Shown here piece after piece: positions 11,281-19,874 of a DNA stretch of 64,000 bases. Position numbers and translations under genes: made by a program. The stretch comes from CAYNZP01 sp964401835 (GTDB lineage: Bacteria; Planctomycetota; Phycisphaerae; SM23-33). Numbering within the stretch: position 1 is the first letter of the stretch; each line of letters begins with the position of its first letter. The stretch spans positions 310,001 to 374,000 of the forward strand of contig CAYNZP010000001.1 in NCBI GenBank assembly GCA_964401835.1. Reading direction: 5' to 3'. Under the pieces are notes generated by a model, which ran no database searches, was not told the DNA's origin, and was given only the letters and a program-made list of their open reading frames with translations.

Positions 11281-12360
11281 ATGGATCGAAAACAAGCAGC
11301 CAAAATCATAGATCAGATTACTGAGATATGCTCCAATCTGCCGCAAGTCCAGATAATGGAAGTGTGCGGAACGCATACCGTAAGCCTTTTCAGAAGCGGG
11401 GTTAAGAGCCTATTACCGGAAAGCTTGCGGCTTATCAGTGGCCCGGGTTGCCCGGTGTGCGTTACGTCGCAGGGATATATCGACGCAGCGTGCGAGTTGG
11501 CATCGAGGCAGGATGTTACGATCTGCACCTATGGCGACATGGTGCGCGTACCCGGCAAGGGCGGCGGCCTTGAACAGATGCGAAGCAACGGAGCAAAGGT
11601 CGTGGTCGTTTACTCAGCCCGCGACGCTCTGAAATTCGCACAAGAAAACCCCAATACAAAAGTAGTCTTTCTGGCAGTCGGCTTCGAGACCACCACCCCA
11701 CCAACTGCTGCGACCCTGATTGAGGCCGAGATTAAAGGCGTCGATAATTTCTTCATTCTGCCAGCCCACAAGCTTGTGATACCGGCGATGGAGGCACTGC
11801 TTAGCGGCGGCGAAGTTCCGCTCGATGGTTTCTTATGCCCCGGCCACGTCAGTGTGATAATCGGCTCGGGCGCGTATAAGCCAATTGCCGAAAAATACTC
11901 CAAGCCATGCGTCGTTGCCGGTTTCGAGCCGATTCAGATGCTCAATGGCATATTGCATATTGTCGAGCAGAACATAACGGGTACATCTTTCGTCGAAAGC
12001 GTATATGACGTTGTGGTCAGCGAAGAAGGAAACACCGTCGCCCAAAGCATCATAAATAAGGTTTTCACTCCCGGCGATGCGACATGGCGGGCGATTGGGA
12101 CAATTCCCGGCAGCGGCCTGGACTTACGCGACCAGTACAAGCGATTCGACGCTGCAACGGAATTTTCAGTGGACATAGATACAGACACATGCCCCGCCGG
12201 CTGCCGATGCGGCGAGGTTATTCAGGGCAAGGTAACGCCGGCTGAGTGCGGGCTTTTCGGCAAAAAGTGCACGCCGGTCGATCCTATCGGACCTTGCATG
12301 GTCAGCAGCGAAGGCACCTGTGCTGCCTGGTATAAATACAATCGTGATTCTCAAACATAA
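11281..12360 (+). CDS. hypD: Hydrogenase maturation factor HypD
   Basis: A 359-residue [4Fe-4S] protein that, with HypC, is the scaffold on which the Fe(CN)2CO cofactor is assembled. Motifs are IMEVCGTHT (catalytic Cys), LISGPGCPVCVT with the redox CPxC pair, GFETTTPPTA, and the C-terminal cluster region CPAGCRCGEV, CGLFGKKC and GPCMVSSEGTC. The ATG at 11281 has GAGG six bases upstream and is preferred over a TTG 12 bases earlier. Length and motif order are normal for the family. The gene is followed after 20 bp by hypE. Confidence 0.96.
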   Translation: MDRKQAAKIIDQITEICSNLPQVQIMEVCGTHTVSLFRSGVKSLLPESLRLISGPGCPVCVTSQGYIDAACELASRQDVTICTYGDMVRVPGKGGGLEQMRSNGAKVVVVYSARDALKFAQENPNTKVVFLAVGFETTTPPTAATLIEAEIKGVDNFFILPAHKLVIPAMEALLSGGEVPLDGFLCPGHVSVIIGSGAYKPIAEKYSKPCVVAGFEPIQMLNGILHIVEQNITGTSFVESVYDVVVSEEGNTVAQSIINKVFTPGDATWRAIGTIPGSGLDLRDQYKRFDAATEFSVDIDTDTCPAGCRCGEVIQGKVTPAECGLFGKKCTPVDPIGPCMVSSEGTCAAWYKYNRDSQT

Positions 12361-12380
12361 TTGGAAAAATTGGAAAAGTA

Positions 12381-13403
12381 ATGTCGGATAAGAAAAACGA
12401 TCAGAAAATAGTCATGGCCCACGGCGGCGGGGGCGAGCTTACACGCAGACTTCTGCAGGAAAAAATCATTCCGAAGCTCAGCAATGACCTGCTCAACCCC
12501 CTTACGGATAGCGCCGTGCTGCCAAAGCAAGATGGCAAGCTCTGTTTTACTACGGACGCCTTCGTCGTTCAGCCGCTGGAATTCCCCGGCGGAGATATCG
12601 GTAATCTCGCCGTTTGCGGGACCGTTAACGACCTTGCCGTCATGGGAGCCGAGCCAAAGGCACTAAGCCTGGCTATCGTAATTGAAGAGGGCTTGGACTT
12701 TGAAACCTTCGATAAAATGATAAACTCAATCGCAAAATCCGCTGCAGATGCGGGTGTAGTGATTGCAACCGGCGATACAAAGGTTGTAGAGCGAGGTCGC
12801 GGGGACGGCATGGTGATAACGACAGCTGGCATCGGCGTGATGCAGGACAGCCTAAATATGGATTCTAAAAGGATTCAAGCCGGCGACGTCATCATTATTA
12901 ACGGCCAGATCGCCGACCACGGCCTGGCGGTTATGTCGGCAAGGGAAAATCTCTCGTTCGATACTGAGGTTCTCAGCGATGTCGCTCCGCTTAACGGGCT
13001 GGTTAAATCGCTTATTCAAAGCGGCGCGGACATCAAGTTCCTTCGCGACCCGACGCGTGGCGGCTTGGCTGGGGTGCTGGCTGACTTGAGCGAAGAGACA
13101 AAATTCAGCGTCGAAGTAGATGAAAACGCCATACCTATCTCAACGGCGGCCTATCACACAGCCGAGATGCTTGGGCTCGACCCGCTGACCGTCGCAAATG
13201 AGGGCAAATGCGTCGCGGTCGTTCCGGTTGAGGATGCGGATAAGGCCATCGAGGCCATGAAAAGCCACGCCCTCGGCCAAAAGGCTGCGGTTATCGGAGA
13301 GTTTACCTCATCCGAGCCGGCGATGGTGGAATTGATAACGAAAATCGGCGGCAGGCGAGTCGTCAGCAGGCCTTACGGTGAGGATTTGCCGAGAATCTGC
13401 TGA
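12381..13403 (+). CDS. hypE: Carbamoyl-phosphate-derived cyanide synthesis protein HypE
   Basis: A 340-residue PurM/ThiL-like ATPase that dehydrates the thiocarboxamide on its C-terminal Cys to thiocyanate, the source of the CN ligands. Visible are MAHGGGGELT, the ATP-binding NDLAVMGAEP, TGDTKVVERGRGDG, DPTRGGLAGVLADL and the essential C-terminal PRIC. HypE needs HypF to load its Cys, but no hypF occurs in this window, so it must be elsewhere in the genome. The gene lies 17 bp before hypA. Confidence 0.96.
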   Translation: MSDKKNDQKIVMAHGGGGELTRRLLQEKIIPKLSNDLLNPLTDSAVLPKQDGKLCFTTDAFVVQPLEFPGGDIGNLAVCGTVNDLAVMGAEPKALSLAIVIEEGLDFETFDKMINSIAKSAADAGVVIATGDTKVVERGRGDGMVITTAGIGVMQDSLNMDSKRIQAGDVIIINGQIADHGLAVMSARENLSFDTEVLSDVAPLNGLVKSLIQSGADIKFLRDPTRGGLAGVLADLSEETKFSVEVDENAIPISTAAYHTAEMLGLDPLTVANEGKCVAVVPVEDADKAIEAMKSHALGQKAAVIGEFTSSEPAMVELITKIGGRRVVSRPYGEDLPRIC

Positions 13404-13420
13404 TATCTGGAGTTTTATAG

Positions 13421-13765
13421 ATGCATGAAATGTCAATAGCAGTGGAACTTATAGCTCAACTCGAGTCGATAGCAGCCGAGAACGGTGTCGACAAAATCCA
13501 GGAATTCACCATCGAAGCTGGCGTGTTCCGCGGCATTGTCCCGGAGGCATTGGACCTCGCCTTTGAGGAGATTTCAAAGGGTACCTGCGCTGAAGGCGCG
13601 AAGATGACATTGAAAGTAATATCCGCTCTGGCAAAGTGCAACCAATGCGGCCTGCAATTCAAGCCGGAAATAGACTCGTATTTGTGTGAAGAGTGCGAGT
13701 TGGCAGATGTCGAATTGCTCGAAGGTAATGATATAACCCTAACTTTAGTTAGTGCAACTAATTAG
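13421..13765 (+). CDS. hypA: Hydrogenase nickel-insertion protein HypA
   Basis: A 114-residue HypA. The N terminus MHEMSIAVEL includes His2, the nickel ligand, and the zinc domain has the two Cys pairs in CNQCGLQF and LCEECE. It delivers Ni2+ to the HoxH precursor together with HypB. Standard family length. It lies 17 bp after hypE and 18 bp before hypB, so all five hyp genes are in one tight transcript. Confidence 0.95.
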   Translation: MHEMSIAVELIAQLESIAAENGVDKIQEFTIEAGVFRGIVPEALDLAFEEISKGTCAEGAKMTLKVISALAKCNQCGLQFKPEIDSYLCEECELADVELLEGNDITLTLVSATN

Positions 13766-13783
13766 ATTTGCGGAGCAAAACTG

Positions 13784-14431
13784 ATGAAGATAAATGTTGT
13801 TAAAAACGTTCTGGAAGCAAACGAAGCTGTCGCCCAAACCAACCGGGAGGTGATGGACAAGTCCGACATCCTGGCTGTCAATATAACCAGTGCTCCGGGT
13901 AGCGGGAAAACCACACTATTGGAAACTACCATCTCCGCGATGAATTCCGGGCTGCCCTCAGCTGTTATCGTCGGGGACCTCCAGACAACCCGCGATGCCG
14001 AACGTGTGGCGAAAATGGCTGCCCAGGTAACGCAAATTAATACCGAAGGCGGGTGTCACCTATCAGCATCGCAGGTGGCTCACGCCCTACAAGGCCTTGA
14101 TTTAGAAGAGCTTAGACTGATTTTTATAGAAAATGTCGGCAATATGGTCTGCCCTGCCGGCTTCGATCTCGGTGAGCATGTCCGCGTGGCAATGCTTTCC
14201 GTGCCCGAAGGCGATGACAAAGTCGCAAAATACCCCACGCTATTCCAGCCGGCCGATGCGATAATCCTCAATAAAGTCGACCTTATCGATATTCTGGATT
14301 ACGATAAATCCCGAGTCATGAAGGACATATCACGAATCAACACCCGTGCGCCCATGTTTGAGGTTTCCGCAAAAACCGGCCAGGGAATGGATCAGTGGTA
14401 CAAATGGCTGAAACAGCAGTGCAATTCATAA
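13784..14431 (+). CDS. hypB: Hydrogenase nickel GTPase HypB
   Basis: A 215-residue G3E-family SIMIBI GTPase. The P-loop is SAPGSGKTTLL (about residues 37-47), metal-site residues are in EGGCHLSA, and ENVGNMVCPA and the base-recognition motif LNKVDLID are present. The His-rich N-terminal nickel store and the N-terminal CxxCGC motif found in some HypB proteins are missing, so it is a minimal form with only the dimer-interface metal site. It is the last gene of the hyp operon, which ends at a terminator 33 bases downstream. Confidence 0.95.
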   Translation: MKINVVKNVLEANEAVAQTNREVMDKSDILAVNITSAPGSGKTTLLETTISAMNSGLPSAVIVGDLQTTRDAERVAKMAAQVTQINTEGGCHLSASQVAHALQGLDLEELRLIFIENVGNMVCPAGFDLGEHVRVAMLSVPEGDDKVAKYPTLFQPADAIILNKVDLIDILDYDKSRVMKDISRINTRAPMFEVSAKTGQGMDQWYKWLKQQCNS

Positions 14432-14463
14432 TGCTTTCTGCCAAACTTTTTGGCTAACAACCA

Positions 14464-14503
14464 AACCGGTTGACTCGCTATGCCTGTCAACTCGGTTTTT
14501 TTT
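14464..14503 (+). terminator. Rho-independent terminator of hypCDEAB
   Basis: AACCGGTTGAC (14464-14474) pairs with GTCAACTCGGTT (14486-14497) through eleven base pairs with one bulged T, an 11-base loop, and a run of eight T at the end. This separates the hyp transcript from the hox promoter 100 bases further on. Confidence 0.85.
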
Positions 14504-14552
14504 GCAAAATCACCCCCAAAAGCTATCTTGGCCCTCAAAGAGGCCCATAAAA

Positions 14553-14580
14553 AGAAAATGTGAAATTTTTCACATTTTCT
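14553..14580. promoter_or_regulatory. Rex operator 1 upstream of the hox operon
   Basis: A perfect 28-base inverted repeat (13-base arms, 2-base centre). Its core ATGTGAAATTTTTCACAT (14558-14575) matches the established Rex box TTGTGAA-N4-TTCACAA except at the outermost base on each side. It ends 8 bases before the -35 hexamer. A T-run follows it, so it could also form an RNA hairpin, but the hyp operon already has a better terminator upstream. Confidence 0.8.
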
Positions 14581-14588
14581 GGTTTTTT

Positions 14589-14619
14589 TTGCATACATTT
14601 CTTATCCTTCTGCTATGAT
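14589..14619 (+). promoter_or_regulatory. Promoter of hoxFUYHW
   Basis: An extended -10, TGCTATGAT (14611-14619), with a weak -35 TTGCAT at 14589-14594 and a 19-base spacer. The start point should fall near 14626, inside Rex operator 2. The leader to hoxF is then about 155 bases. Confidence 0.6.
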
Positions 14620-14621
14620 GA

Positions 14622-14639
14622 TTGTGAATAATCTCACGG
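14622..14639. promoter_or_regulatory. Rex operator 2 over the hox start point
   Basis: TTGTGAATAATCTCACGG keeps both TGTGA/TCAC half-sites with the six-base spacing of a Rex box, with mismatches only at the right end. It sits directly behind the -10 element, where bound repressor would block initiation. With operator 1 it brackets the promoter. Confidence 0.65.
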
Positions 14640-14780
14640 AGTTGGTACGGCATTAAGTCTTGCCAGGAACTGTGAATTATCTAACAAAGTATTTGTAATT
14701 TCGTAACCCAGGCCAGCAGATTCATTGTGGTCAGTTGGCGTGGGTTAATTATTGGTTCAGATAGTTCTCGAGGTACTTAA

Positions 14781-16598
14781 ATGAGTGAAAATCTGGGCAA
14801 AGCGATTAAGGACATATGCCAATCCTGCGGTAACGATCACACCCGCATGATGGATATAGTCCGAGCGGTTCAGGAGAAGTTCGGCTGCGTCAGCAGTGAA
14901 GCGATGGACCTGATTGCCAAGGAAGTTTCCTGTCATCGTGTTGAAGTCGAAGGCGTTATTTCTTTTTATGCCTTCCTCTCCAACAAACCCAAGGGCGAAG
15001 TCGTTATTCGACTTTGTGACGACATCATCGACGAGATGAAGGGTTCCAGGCGCGTTGCGGAAGCTTTCAAAGAGGAACTGGGCGTCGATTTCGGTGAAAC
15101 AACACCGGACGGCAAGATCACTTTGGAACTCACGCCTTGCATCGGCATGTGCGACCAGGGGCCAGCCGCAATGGTCAACGACACAGTCATCACATATCTC
15201 TCAAGCGACGACGCTCGCGAGATCGTCAAGTCGCTCAAAGAGCATATGGACCCGACCAAACTCGTCGGCCGAGTCGGTGACGGCAACAATGGCAGCGACC
15301 CTGTCAAAGCCATGGTGCACAACAACATTCGCCAGAAGGGCGAAGTTGTCTTTGCTCCGTTGGAGCAGGGTTCGGCACTGGCCAAGGCCATCGTGATGAC
15401 TCCCGCAGAAGTTATCCGCGACATCAAGACTTCGCGTCTTCGTGGCCGCGGTGGTGCTGGTTTCCCGACCGGCATGAAGTGGGAATTCACCCGTGGCGCC
15501 GAAGGCGACAGCAAGTACGTCCTTTGCAACGCAGATGAAGGTGAGCCAGGCACATTCAAGGACCGAGTCATTCTGACCGAATGCCCGGACCTGATGTTCG
15601 AAGGCATGACGATTGCCGGCTACGCCATTGGCGCAGAAGCTGGTATTGTCTATCTCCGCGGTGAATATGCCTACCTCAGGCCGCTGCTGGAGAACGTCCT
15701 TAACGAACGCCGCGAAAAAGGCCTGCTTGGCAACAATATCTGCGACAAGGACGGCTTCAATTTTGACATTCGCATCCAGATGGGTGCTGGCGCCTATATC
15801 TGTGGTGAAGAAACAGCCCTGATCAGCTCCTGTGAAGGTCTGCGTGGCGATCCCAAAAATCGCCCGCCATTCCCGGCACAGAAGGGTTATCAGGCAAGCC
15901 CCACTTCCGTCAATAACTGTGAGACCTTCTGCTGTGCAGCAAGAATTCTCGAAAAGGGCCCGGGCTGGTTCGCCCAGCAGGGCAGCGACGGCAGCGGCGG
16001 AACCAAGCTTCTGAGTATCTCCGGCGACTGCGCGAAATCGGGCGTCTATGAAGTACCTTTCGGTATCAAACTCAGCGACGTTCTCGAACTTTGCGGTGCC
16101 GAAGACACGGCAGCAGTTCAGGTTGGCGGCCCGAGCGGACAGATGGTCGGCAAGGAAGACTTCGGCAGGACAATCTGCTACGACGACCTTGCAACCGGCG
16201 GTTCGATGATGGTCTTCAACTCACAGCGTAATGTTCTGGAAATCGCCGCGAAGTTCCTCGACTTCTTCGTCGAAGAAAGCTGCGGTTACTGCACACCATG
16301 CCGCGTTGGCAATGTGCTTCTCAAAGAACGACTCGAAACAATCATTGAAGGCAAGGGCACACCGGAAGACCTGGATTATCTCCAGCAGCTCGGTGAGTCG
16401 GTCAAGACTGCCAGCCGTTGCGGCCTGGGTCAGACCTCTGCCAATCCTGTTTTGACGACTTTGAAAAACTTCCGCGGAGCTTACGAAGGCCTGGTCAAAG
16501 AGGCGGCAGATGGAAATCGACCGACCTTTGATATCAGGTCAGCACTTGGTAAAGCCGAGCAAATCATTGGTCGCGAGTCGGTCATTTATAAAGCTTAA
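14781..16598 (+). CDS. hoxF: NAD-reducing [NiFe]-hydrogenase diaphorase subunit HoxF (NuoE-NuoF fusion)
   Basis: A 605-residue fusion like HoxF of soluble NAD-linked hydrogenases. Residues 1-160 are a NuoE-like thioredoxin-fold domain; residues 180-605 are NuoF-like, with the NADH/FMN motifs RGRGGAGFPTGMKW, CNADEGEPGTFKDR and GAGAYICGEETAL and the [4Fe-4S] site ESCGYCTPCR plus SRCGLGQT. It passes electrons between H2 (via HoxU and HoxHY) and NAD(H) in the cytoplasm. In the NuoE-like part TPCIGMC is kept, but in the first half of the site (RLCDDIIDEM) the second Cys is replaced, so only three of the four [2Fe-2S] ligands are visible. First gene of the operon, with a 155-base leader. Confidence 0.94.
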   Translation: MSENLGKAIKDICQSCGNDHTRMMDIVRAVQEKFGCVSSEAMDLIAKEVSCHRVEVEGVISFYAFLSNKPKGEVVIRLCDDIIDEMKGSRRVAEAFKEELGVDFGETTPDGKITLELTPCIGMCDQGPAAMVNDTVITYLSSDDAREIVKSLKEHMDPTKLVGRVGDGNNGSDPVKAMVHNNIRQKGEVVFAPLEQGSALAKAIVMTPAEVIRDIKTSRLRGRGGAGFPTGMKWEFTRGAEGDSKYVLCNADEGEPGTFKDRVILTECPDLMFEGMTIAGYAIGAEAGIVYLRGEYAYLRPLLENVLNERREKGLLGNNICDKDGFNFDIRIQMGAGAYICGEETALISSCEGLRGDPKNRPPFPAQKGYQASPTSVNNCETFCCAARILEKGPGWFAQQGSDGSGGTKLLSISGDCAKSGVYEVPFGIKLSDVLELCGAEDTAAVQVGGPSGQMVGKEDFGRTICYDDLATGGSMMVFNSQRNVLEIAAKFLDFFVEESCGYCTPCRVGNVLLKERLETIIEGKGTPEDLDYLQQLGESVKTASRCGLGQTSANPVLTTLKNFRGAYEGLVKEAADGNRPTFDIRSALGKAEQIIGRESVIYKA

Positions 16599-16613
16599 CG
16601 AAGGGTGAATAAA

Positions 16614-17321
16614 ATGAGTGAAAAAATAACCCTTACAATTGACGGAATGGAAGTCCAAGGTACTGCTGGACAAACCATTATGGAAGCGGCAGACGCTACG
16701 GGCGTTTACATTCCCCGCCTTTGTGCGATGGATGGACTCGTCCCTTTCGGCAGCTGTCGTGTTTGCACTGTCATGGTGAACGGCCGACCGCAATCTGCAT
16801 GCACCCAGCCGATAGCCGAAGGCATGGTCGTTGAGAATGATTCCGAAAAGGTTATGGAAATTCGGAAGAATATCATCGAAATGCTCTTCGTCGAAGGCAA
16901 CCACTACTGCATGTACTGCGAAAAGAGCGGCAACTGCGAACTTCAGGCATTGGCCTACCGTTTCGGTATTGCAGCTCCAAAGTTTCCGTACCTGTTCCCG
17001 AATCGCGACGTTGACGCGTCTCATCCGGACATCCTCATCGATCGTAACCGTTGCGTATTGTGCGGCCGCTGCGTTCGTTCGTCCCGTGATCTTGACGGCA
17101 AAAGCGCATTCGAGTTCGTAGGTCGTGGAGCGGACAAGCGGGTAGCGGTAAACGCCGAAGCGAATCTTGGCGAAACAAACGTCGAAGTAACCGACCAAGC
17201 CCTCAAGGCTTGCCCGGTCGGCGCATTGCTTGCCAAGCGTGTAGGTTTCGCCGTTCCAGTCGGACAGCGTTTATATGACCACAAGCCAATCGGTTCGGAT
17301 ATCGAAAAGGCTTCTGAGTAA
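16614..17321 (+). CDS. hoxU: Hydrogenase electron-transfer subunit HoxU
   Basis: A 235-residue NuoG-N-terminal-like iron-sulfur protein that carries electrons between HoxY and HoxF. The [2Fe-2S] ferredoxin domain is LCAMDGLVPFGSCRVC...SAC; the His-Cys cluster motif is HYCMYCEKSGNC; and a further [4Fe-4S] site is CVLCGRC with CPVGALL near the end. The ATG at 16614 is used because AAGGG lies eight bases upstream; a GTG three codons earlier is in frame. The gap to hoxF is 15 bp and to hoxY 20 bp. Confidence 0.94.
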   Translation: MSEKITLTIDGMEVQGTAGQTIMEAADATGVYIPRLCAMDGLVPFGSCRVCTVMVNGRPQSACTQPIAEGMVVENDSEKVMEIRKNIIEMLFVEGNHYCMYCEKSGNCELQALAYRFGIAAPKFPYLFPNRDVDASHPDILIDRNRCVLCGRCVRSSRDLDGKSAFEFVGRGADKRVAVNAEANLGETNVEVTDQALKACPVGALLAKRVGFAVPVGQRLYDHKPIGSDIEKASE

Positions 17322-17341
17322 ATAGTGAGGTTAGGTGAAAC

Positions 17342-17887
17342 ATGGCTAAACCAAAACTAGCAACAACTTCGTTGGCAGGGTGCTTCGGTTGTCATATGTC
17401 CATTCTGGACATCGACGATCGTATCTTGAAGCTCGTCGAGCTTATCGACTTTGACAAGTCCCCGGTAGATGACATCAAGGAATTTACCGGAAGATGCGCT
17501 ATCGGCCTTATCGAAGGTGGCTGCTGCAACGAAGAAAACGTACGCGTATTGCAGGATTTCCGTGAGAATTGCGATATCCTCATCAGCGTTGGCGATTGTG
17601 CGATCATGGGCGGCATTCCGGCCATGAGAAACAATGTTCCGCTCAGGGAATGCTTCGACGAGGCTTATCTCAGCGGTCTGACCGTTCATAACCCGTCGCA
17701 GGAGATTCCCAACGACCCGGAAATCCCGCTGCTTCTTGACAAGGTGTATCCGTGCAACGAAGTAGTCAAGATCGACTACCACCTGCCCGGTTGCCCCCCG
17801 CCGGCCGACACTCTCTGGGAAGCACTTGTTGCGCTTCTTACCGAAAAGCCGGTCGCATTACCCTACGAATTGATCAAGTACGACTAA
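17342..17887 (+). CDS. hoxY: [NiFe]-hydrogenase small subunit HoxY
   Basis: A 181-residue group 3d small subunit. It carries the proximal [4Fe-4S] cluster ligands in LAGCFGCHMS, VGDCAIMGG and LPGCPPPADTLW. There is no Tat signal peptide and no medial or distal cluster domain, which marks a cytoplasmic soluble hydrogenase. It forms the catalytic dimer with HoxH. The gene is 20 bp before hoxH and has GTGAGGTTAGG ahead of the ATG. Confidence 0.95.
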   Translation: MAKPKLATTSLAGCFGCHMSILDIDDRILKLVELIDFDKSPVDDIKEFTGRCAIGLIEGGCCNEENVRVLQDFRENCDILISVGDCAIMGGIPAMRNNVPLRECFDEAYLSGLTVHNPSQEIPNDPEIPLLLDKVYPCNEVVKIDYHLPGCPPPADTLWEALVALLTEKPVALPYELIKYD

Positions 17888-17907
17888 GTCCAGTCAGGAG
17901 CTATAGA

Positions 17908-19347
17908 ATGACTAGCGAAAATCAGAAAAAAGTCATTATCGAACCGGTAACCCGCGTCGAAGGACACGGCAAGGTCTCCATCCTTCTGGATGAGAATAAC
18001 AAAGTCCAACAGGCAAGGTTACATGTTGTCGAGTTCCGTGGCTTCGAGCGTTTCATCCAGGGCCGTCCCTACTGGGAAGTTCCGGTGCTGGTACAAAGGC
18101 TCTGCGGCATCTGCCCGGTCAGCCACCACCTCGCAGCTGCAAAAGCGATGGATGTAATCGTCGGTGCTGACAAGCTCACGCCGACAGCTGAGAAGATTCG
18201 CCGCCTGATGCACTACGGCCAGACCTTCCAGTCGCATGCCTTGCACTTCTTCCACCTTGCTTCGCCGGACCTTCTGTTCGGTTTCGACGCAGACGTTGCC
18301 ATCCGTAACGTCATCGGCGTTGCCGCCAAGTATCCCGACCTGGCTGTCCAGGGCGTGATGATGCGTAAGTACGGGCAGGAAATCATTAAGGCGACCGCAG
18401 GTAAGAAGATCCACGGCACTGGCGCTATCCCCGGTGGTGTCAACAAGAACCTCTCTATCGAAGAACGCGATGTTTTCCTCAAAGATATCGACCAGATGAT
18501 GGACTGGAGCCGCGCAGCACTCAAGATTGCTGTCGATTACACAGTAGAAAACCTCGAAACTGCCGCCCCGTTCGGCTCTTTCGACTCGAGTCACATGTCG
18601 ATCGTCCGTGAAGACGGCTGCATGGACCTCTATGACGGCAACCTTCGTGCGATAGATTTCGAAGGCAACACTATCTTTGATCAGGTCGACCCACAGGACT
18701 ACCACAAGGTAATCGCCGAGGAAGTCCGCCCCTGGTCTTACATGAAGTTCCCGTTCATCAAGTCGATCGGCCCGGAAAACGGCTGGTACCGTGTTGGCCC
18801 GCTGTCACGGGTTAACTGCTGCGACTACATCGACACGCCGGAAGCGGAAGAAGCACGCAAAGCGTTCATGGCTGTCACAGACGGCAAGCCCAACAACATC
18901 ACGTTGGCTTACCACTGGACACGCATGATCGAACTTCTGCACTCCTGCGAGAAGATCAAGGAACTCCTGAACGATTCCGATCTTCAGGGCACCGACCTTG
19001 TAACCAAGGGCGAGCGTCGCGAAGAAGGTGCAGCTATTATTGAAGCACCTCGCGGCAGCCTGTTCCATCACTACAAAGTCGATGAAAACGACCAGGTAAC
19101 CATGGCCAACCTTATCGTCTCGACCACAAGCAACAACGAGCCGATGAACCGTGCGGTCCAGAAGGTCGCCGAAGATCACATTTCCGGTGTCCCGGAGATA
19201 ACTGAAGGCCTGCTGAACCATGTAGAAGTGGCCATCCGTGCATACGACCCCTGCCTGAGCTGTGCGACGCACGCATTGGGCAAGATGCCTCTCGAAGTCG
19301 CACTTTACGACAACGAAGGCAACGTGGTTGACCGAAAGAAGAAGTAA
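17908..19347 (+). CDS. hoxH: [NiFe]-hydrogenase large subunit HoxH (precursor)
   Basis: A 479-residue catalytic subunit. The N-terminal Ni-Fe ligand motif is RLCGICPVSHH after EPVTRVEGHGKV, and the C-terminal pair is DPCLSCATHALG. The residues after His of CATH (about 24, ending DRKKK) form the peptide removed by the maturation protease once nickel is in. The ATG at 17908 has AGGAG seven bases upstream; an upstream in-frame extension inside hoxY is not used. It overlaps the protease gene by one base (TAATG). Together with HoxFUY it makes a group 3d bidirectional NAD-linked hydrogenase. Confidence 0.96.
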   Translation: MTSENQKKVIIEPVTRVEGHGKVSILLDENNKVQQARLHVVEFRGFERFIQGRPYWEVPVLVQRLCGICPVSHHLAAAKAMDVIVGADKLTPTAEKIRRLMHYGQTFQSHALHFFHLASPDLLFGFDADVAIRNVIGVAAKYPDLAVQGVMMRKYGQEIIKATAGKKIHGTGAIPGGVNKNLSIEERDVFLKDIDQMMDWSRAALKIAVDYTVENLETAAPFGSFDSSHMSIVREDGCMDLYDGNLRAIDFEGNTIFDQVDPQDYHKVIAEEVRPWSYMKFPFIKSIGPENGWYRVGPLSRVNCCDYIDTPEAEEARKAFMAVTDGKPNNITLAYHWTRMIELLHSCEKIKELLNDSDLQGTDLVTKGERREEGAAIIEAPRGSLFHHYKVDENDQVTMANLIVSTTSNNEPMNRAVQKVAEDHISGVPEITEGLLNHVEVAIRAYDPCLSCATHALGKMPLEVALYDNEGNVVDRKKK

Positions 19348-19865
19348 TGAGCTGCGAAACTCCGGACGTCTTGCTGATTGGATATGGTAATCCGGGACGA
19401 CTGGACGACGGGTTGGGCCCGGCCTTGGCAAAGGCCATCGAAAAACTAGCCCTTCCCGGCGTGAAGGTCGATTCAGATTACCAGCTGTCAGTCGAAGATG
19501 GTGCCGAAGCCGCGAAGCATAAAGTTGTAATATTCGCAGATGCCGACGAGGCTGGCTCTGAGCCGTTTTGGATGAAGAGAATTTATCCCGGCACCAGAGA
19601 AGTAAGCTTTTCCAGCCATAGTATTACGCCTGAAGCTGTTCTGGCAATTGCCAGAGACCTTTTCAAAGGCGAGCCGGCATGTTATCTTCTTGGCATACGC
19701 GGATATGAGTTTAACGAGTTTTGCGAGAAGCTGTCTCAAAAGGCGAAGGCGAATTTAGACCAAGCCGTAACCTATGTTGCCACAGCGATTCGTGAGAATA
19801 AATTCAGGGAAATTCGCCCCGAAGGTGCGGAGGCGCGTAATTCCCGAGATGAAGAAATAAATTGA
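19347..19865 (+). CDS. hoxW: Hydrogenase maturation endopeptidase HoxW
   Basis: A 172-residue HybD/HycI-family protease. The start VLLIGYGNPGRLDDGLGPAL has the Gly-Asn-Asp nickel-sensing residues, and the family loop IFADADEAG and the segment FSSHSITPEAVL carry the other metal-binding positions. It recognises nickel in the HoxH precursor and cuts behind CATH. The coupled start and the lack of any other large subunit nearby make HoxH its substrate. The C terminus is slightly longer and more charged than in most relatives. Confidence 0.9.
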   Translation: MSCETPDVLLIGYGNPGRLDDGLGPALAKAIEKLALPGVKVDSDYQLSVEDGAEAAKHKVVIFADADEAGSEPFWMKRIYPGTREVSFSSHSITPEAVLAIARDLFKGEPACYLLGIRGYEFNEFCEKLSQKAKANLDQAVTYVATAIRENKFREIRPEGAEARNSRDEEIN

Positions 19866-19874
19866 GGACGACAA

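Noticed and set aside
14553..14590. The Rex palindrome as a hyp terminator
   Set aside because: A better GC-containing terminator ends the operon at 14503 and the palindrome core matches the Rex box; a dual role is not excluded.
17752..17907. Upstream extension of hoxH
   Set aside because: It lies within hoxY in another frame; RVEGHGKV is at the expected distance from the ATG at 17908.
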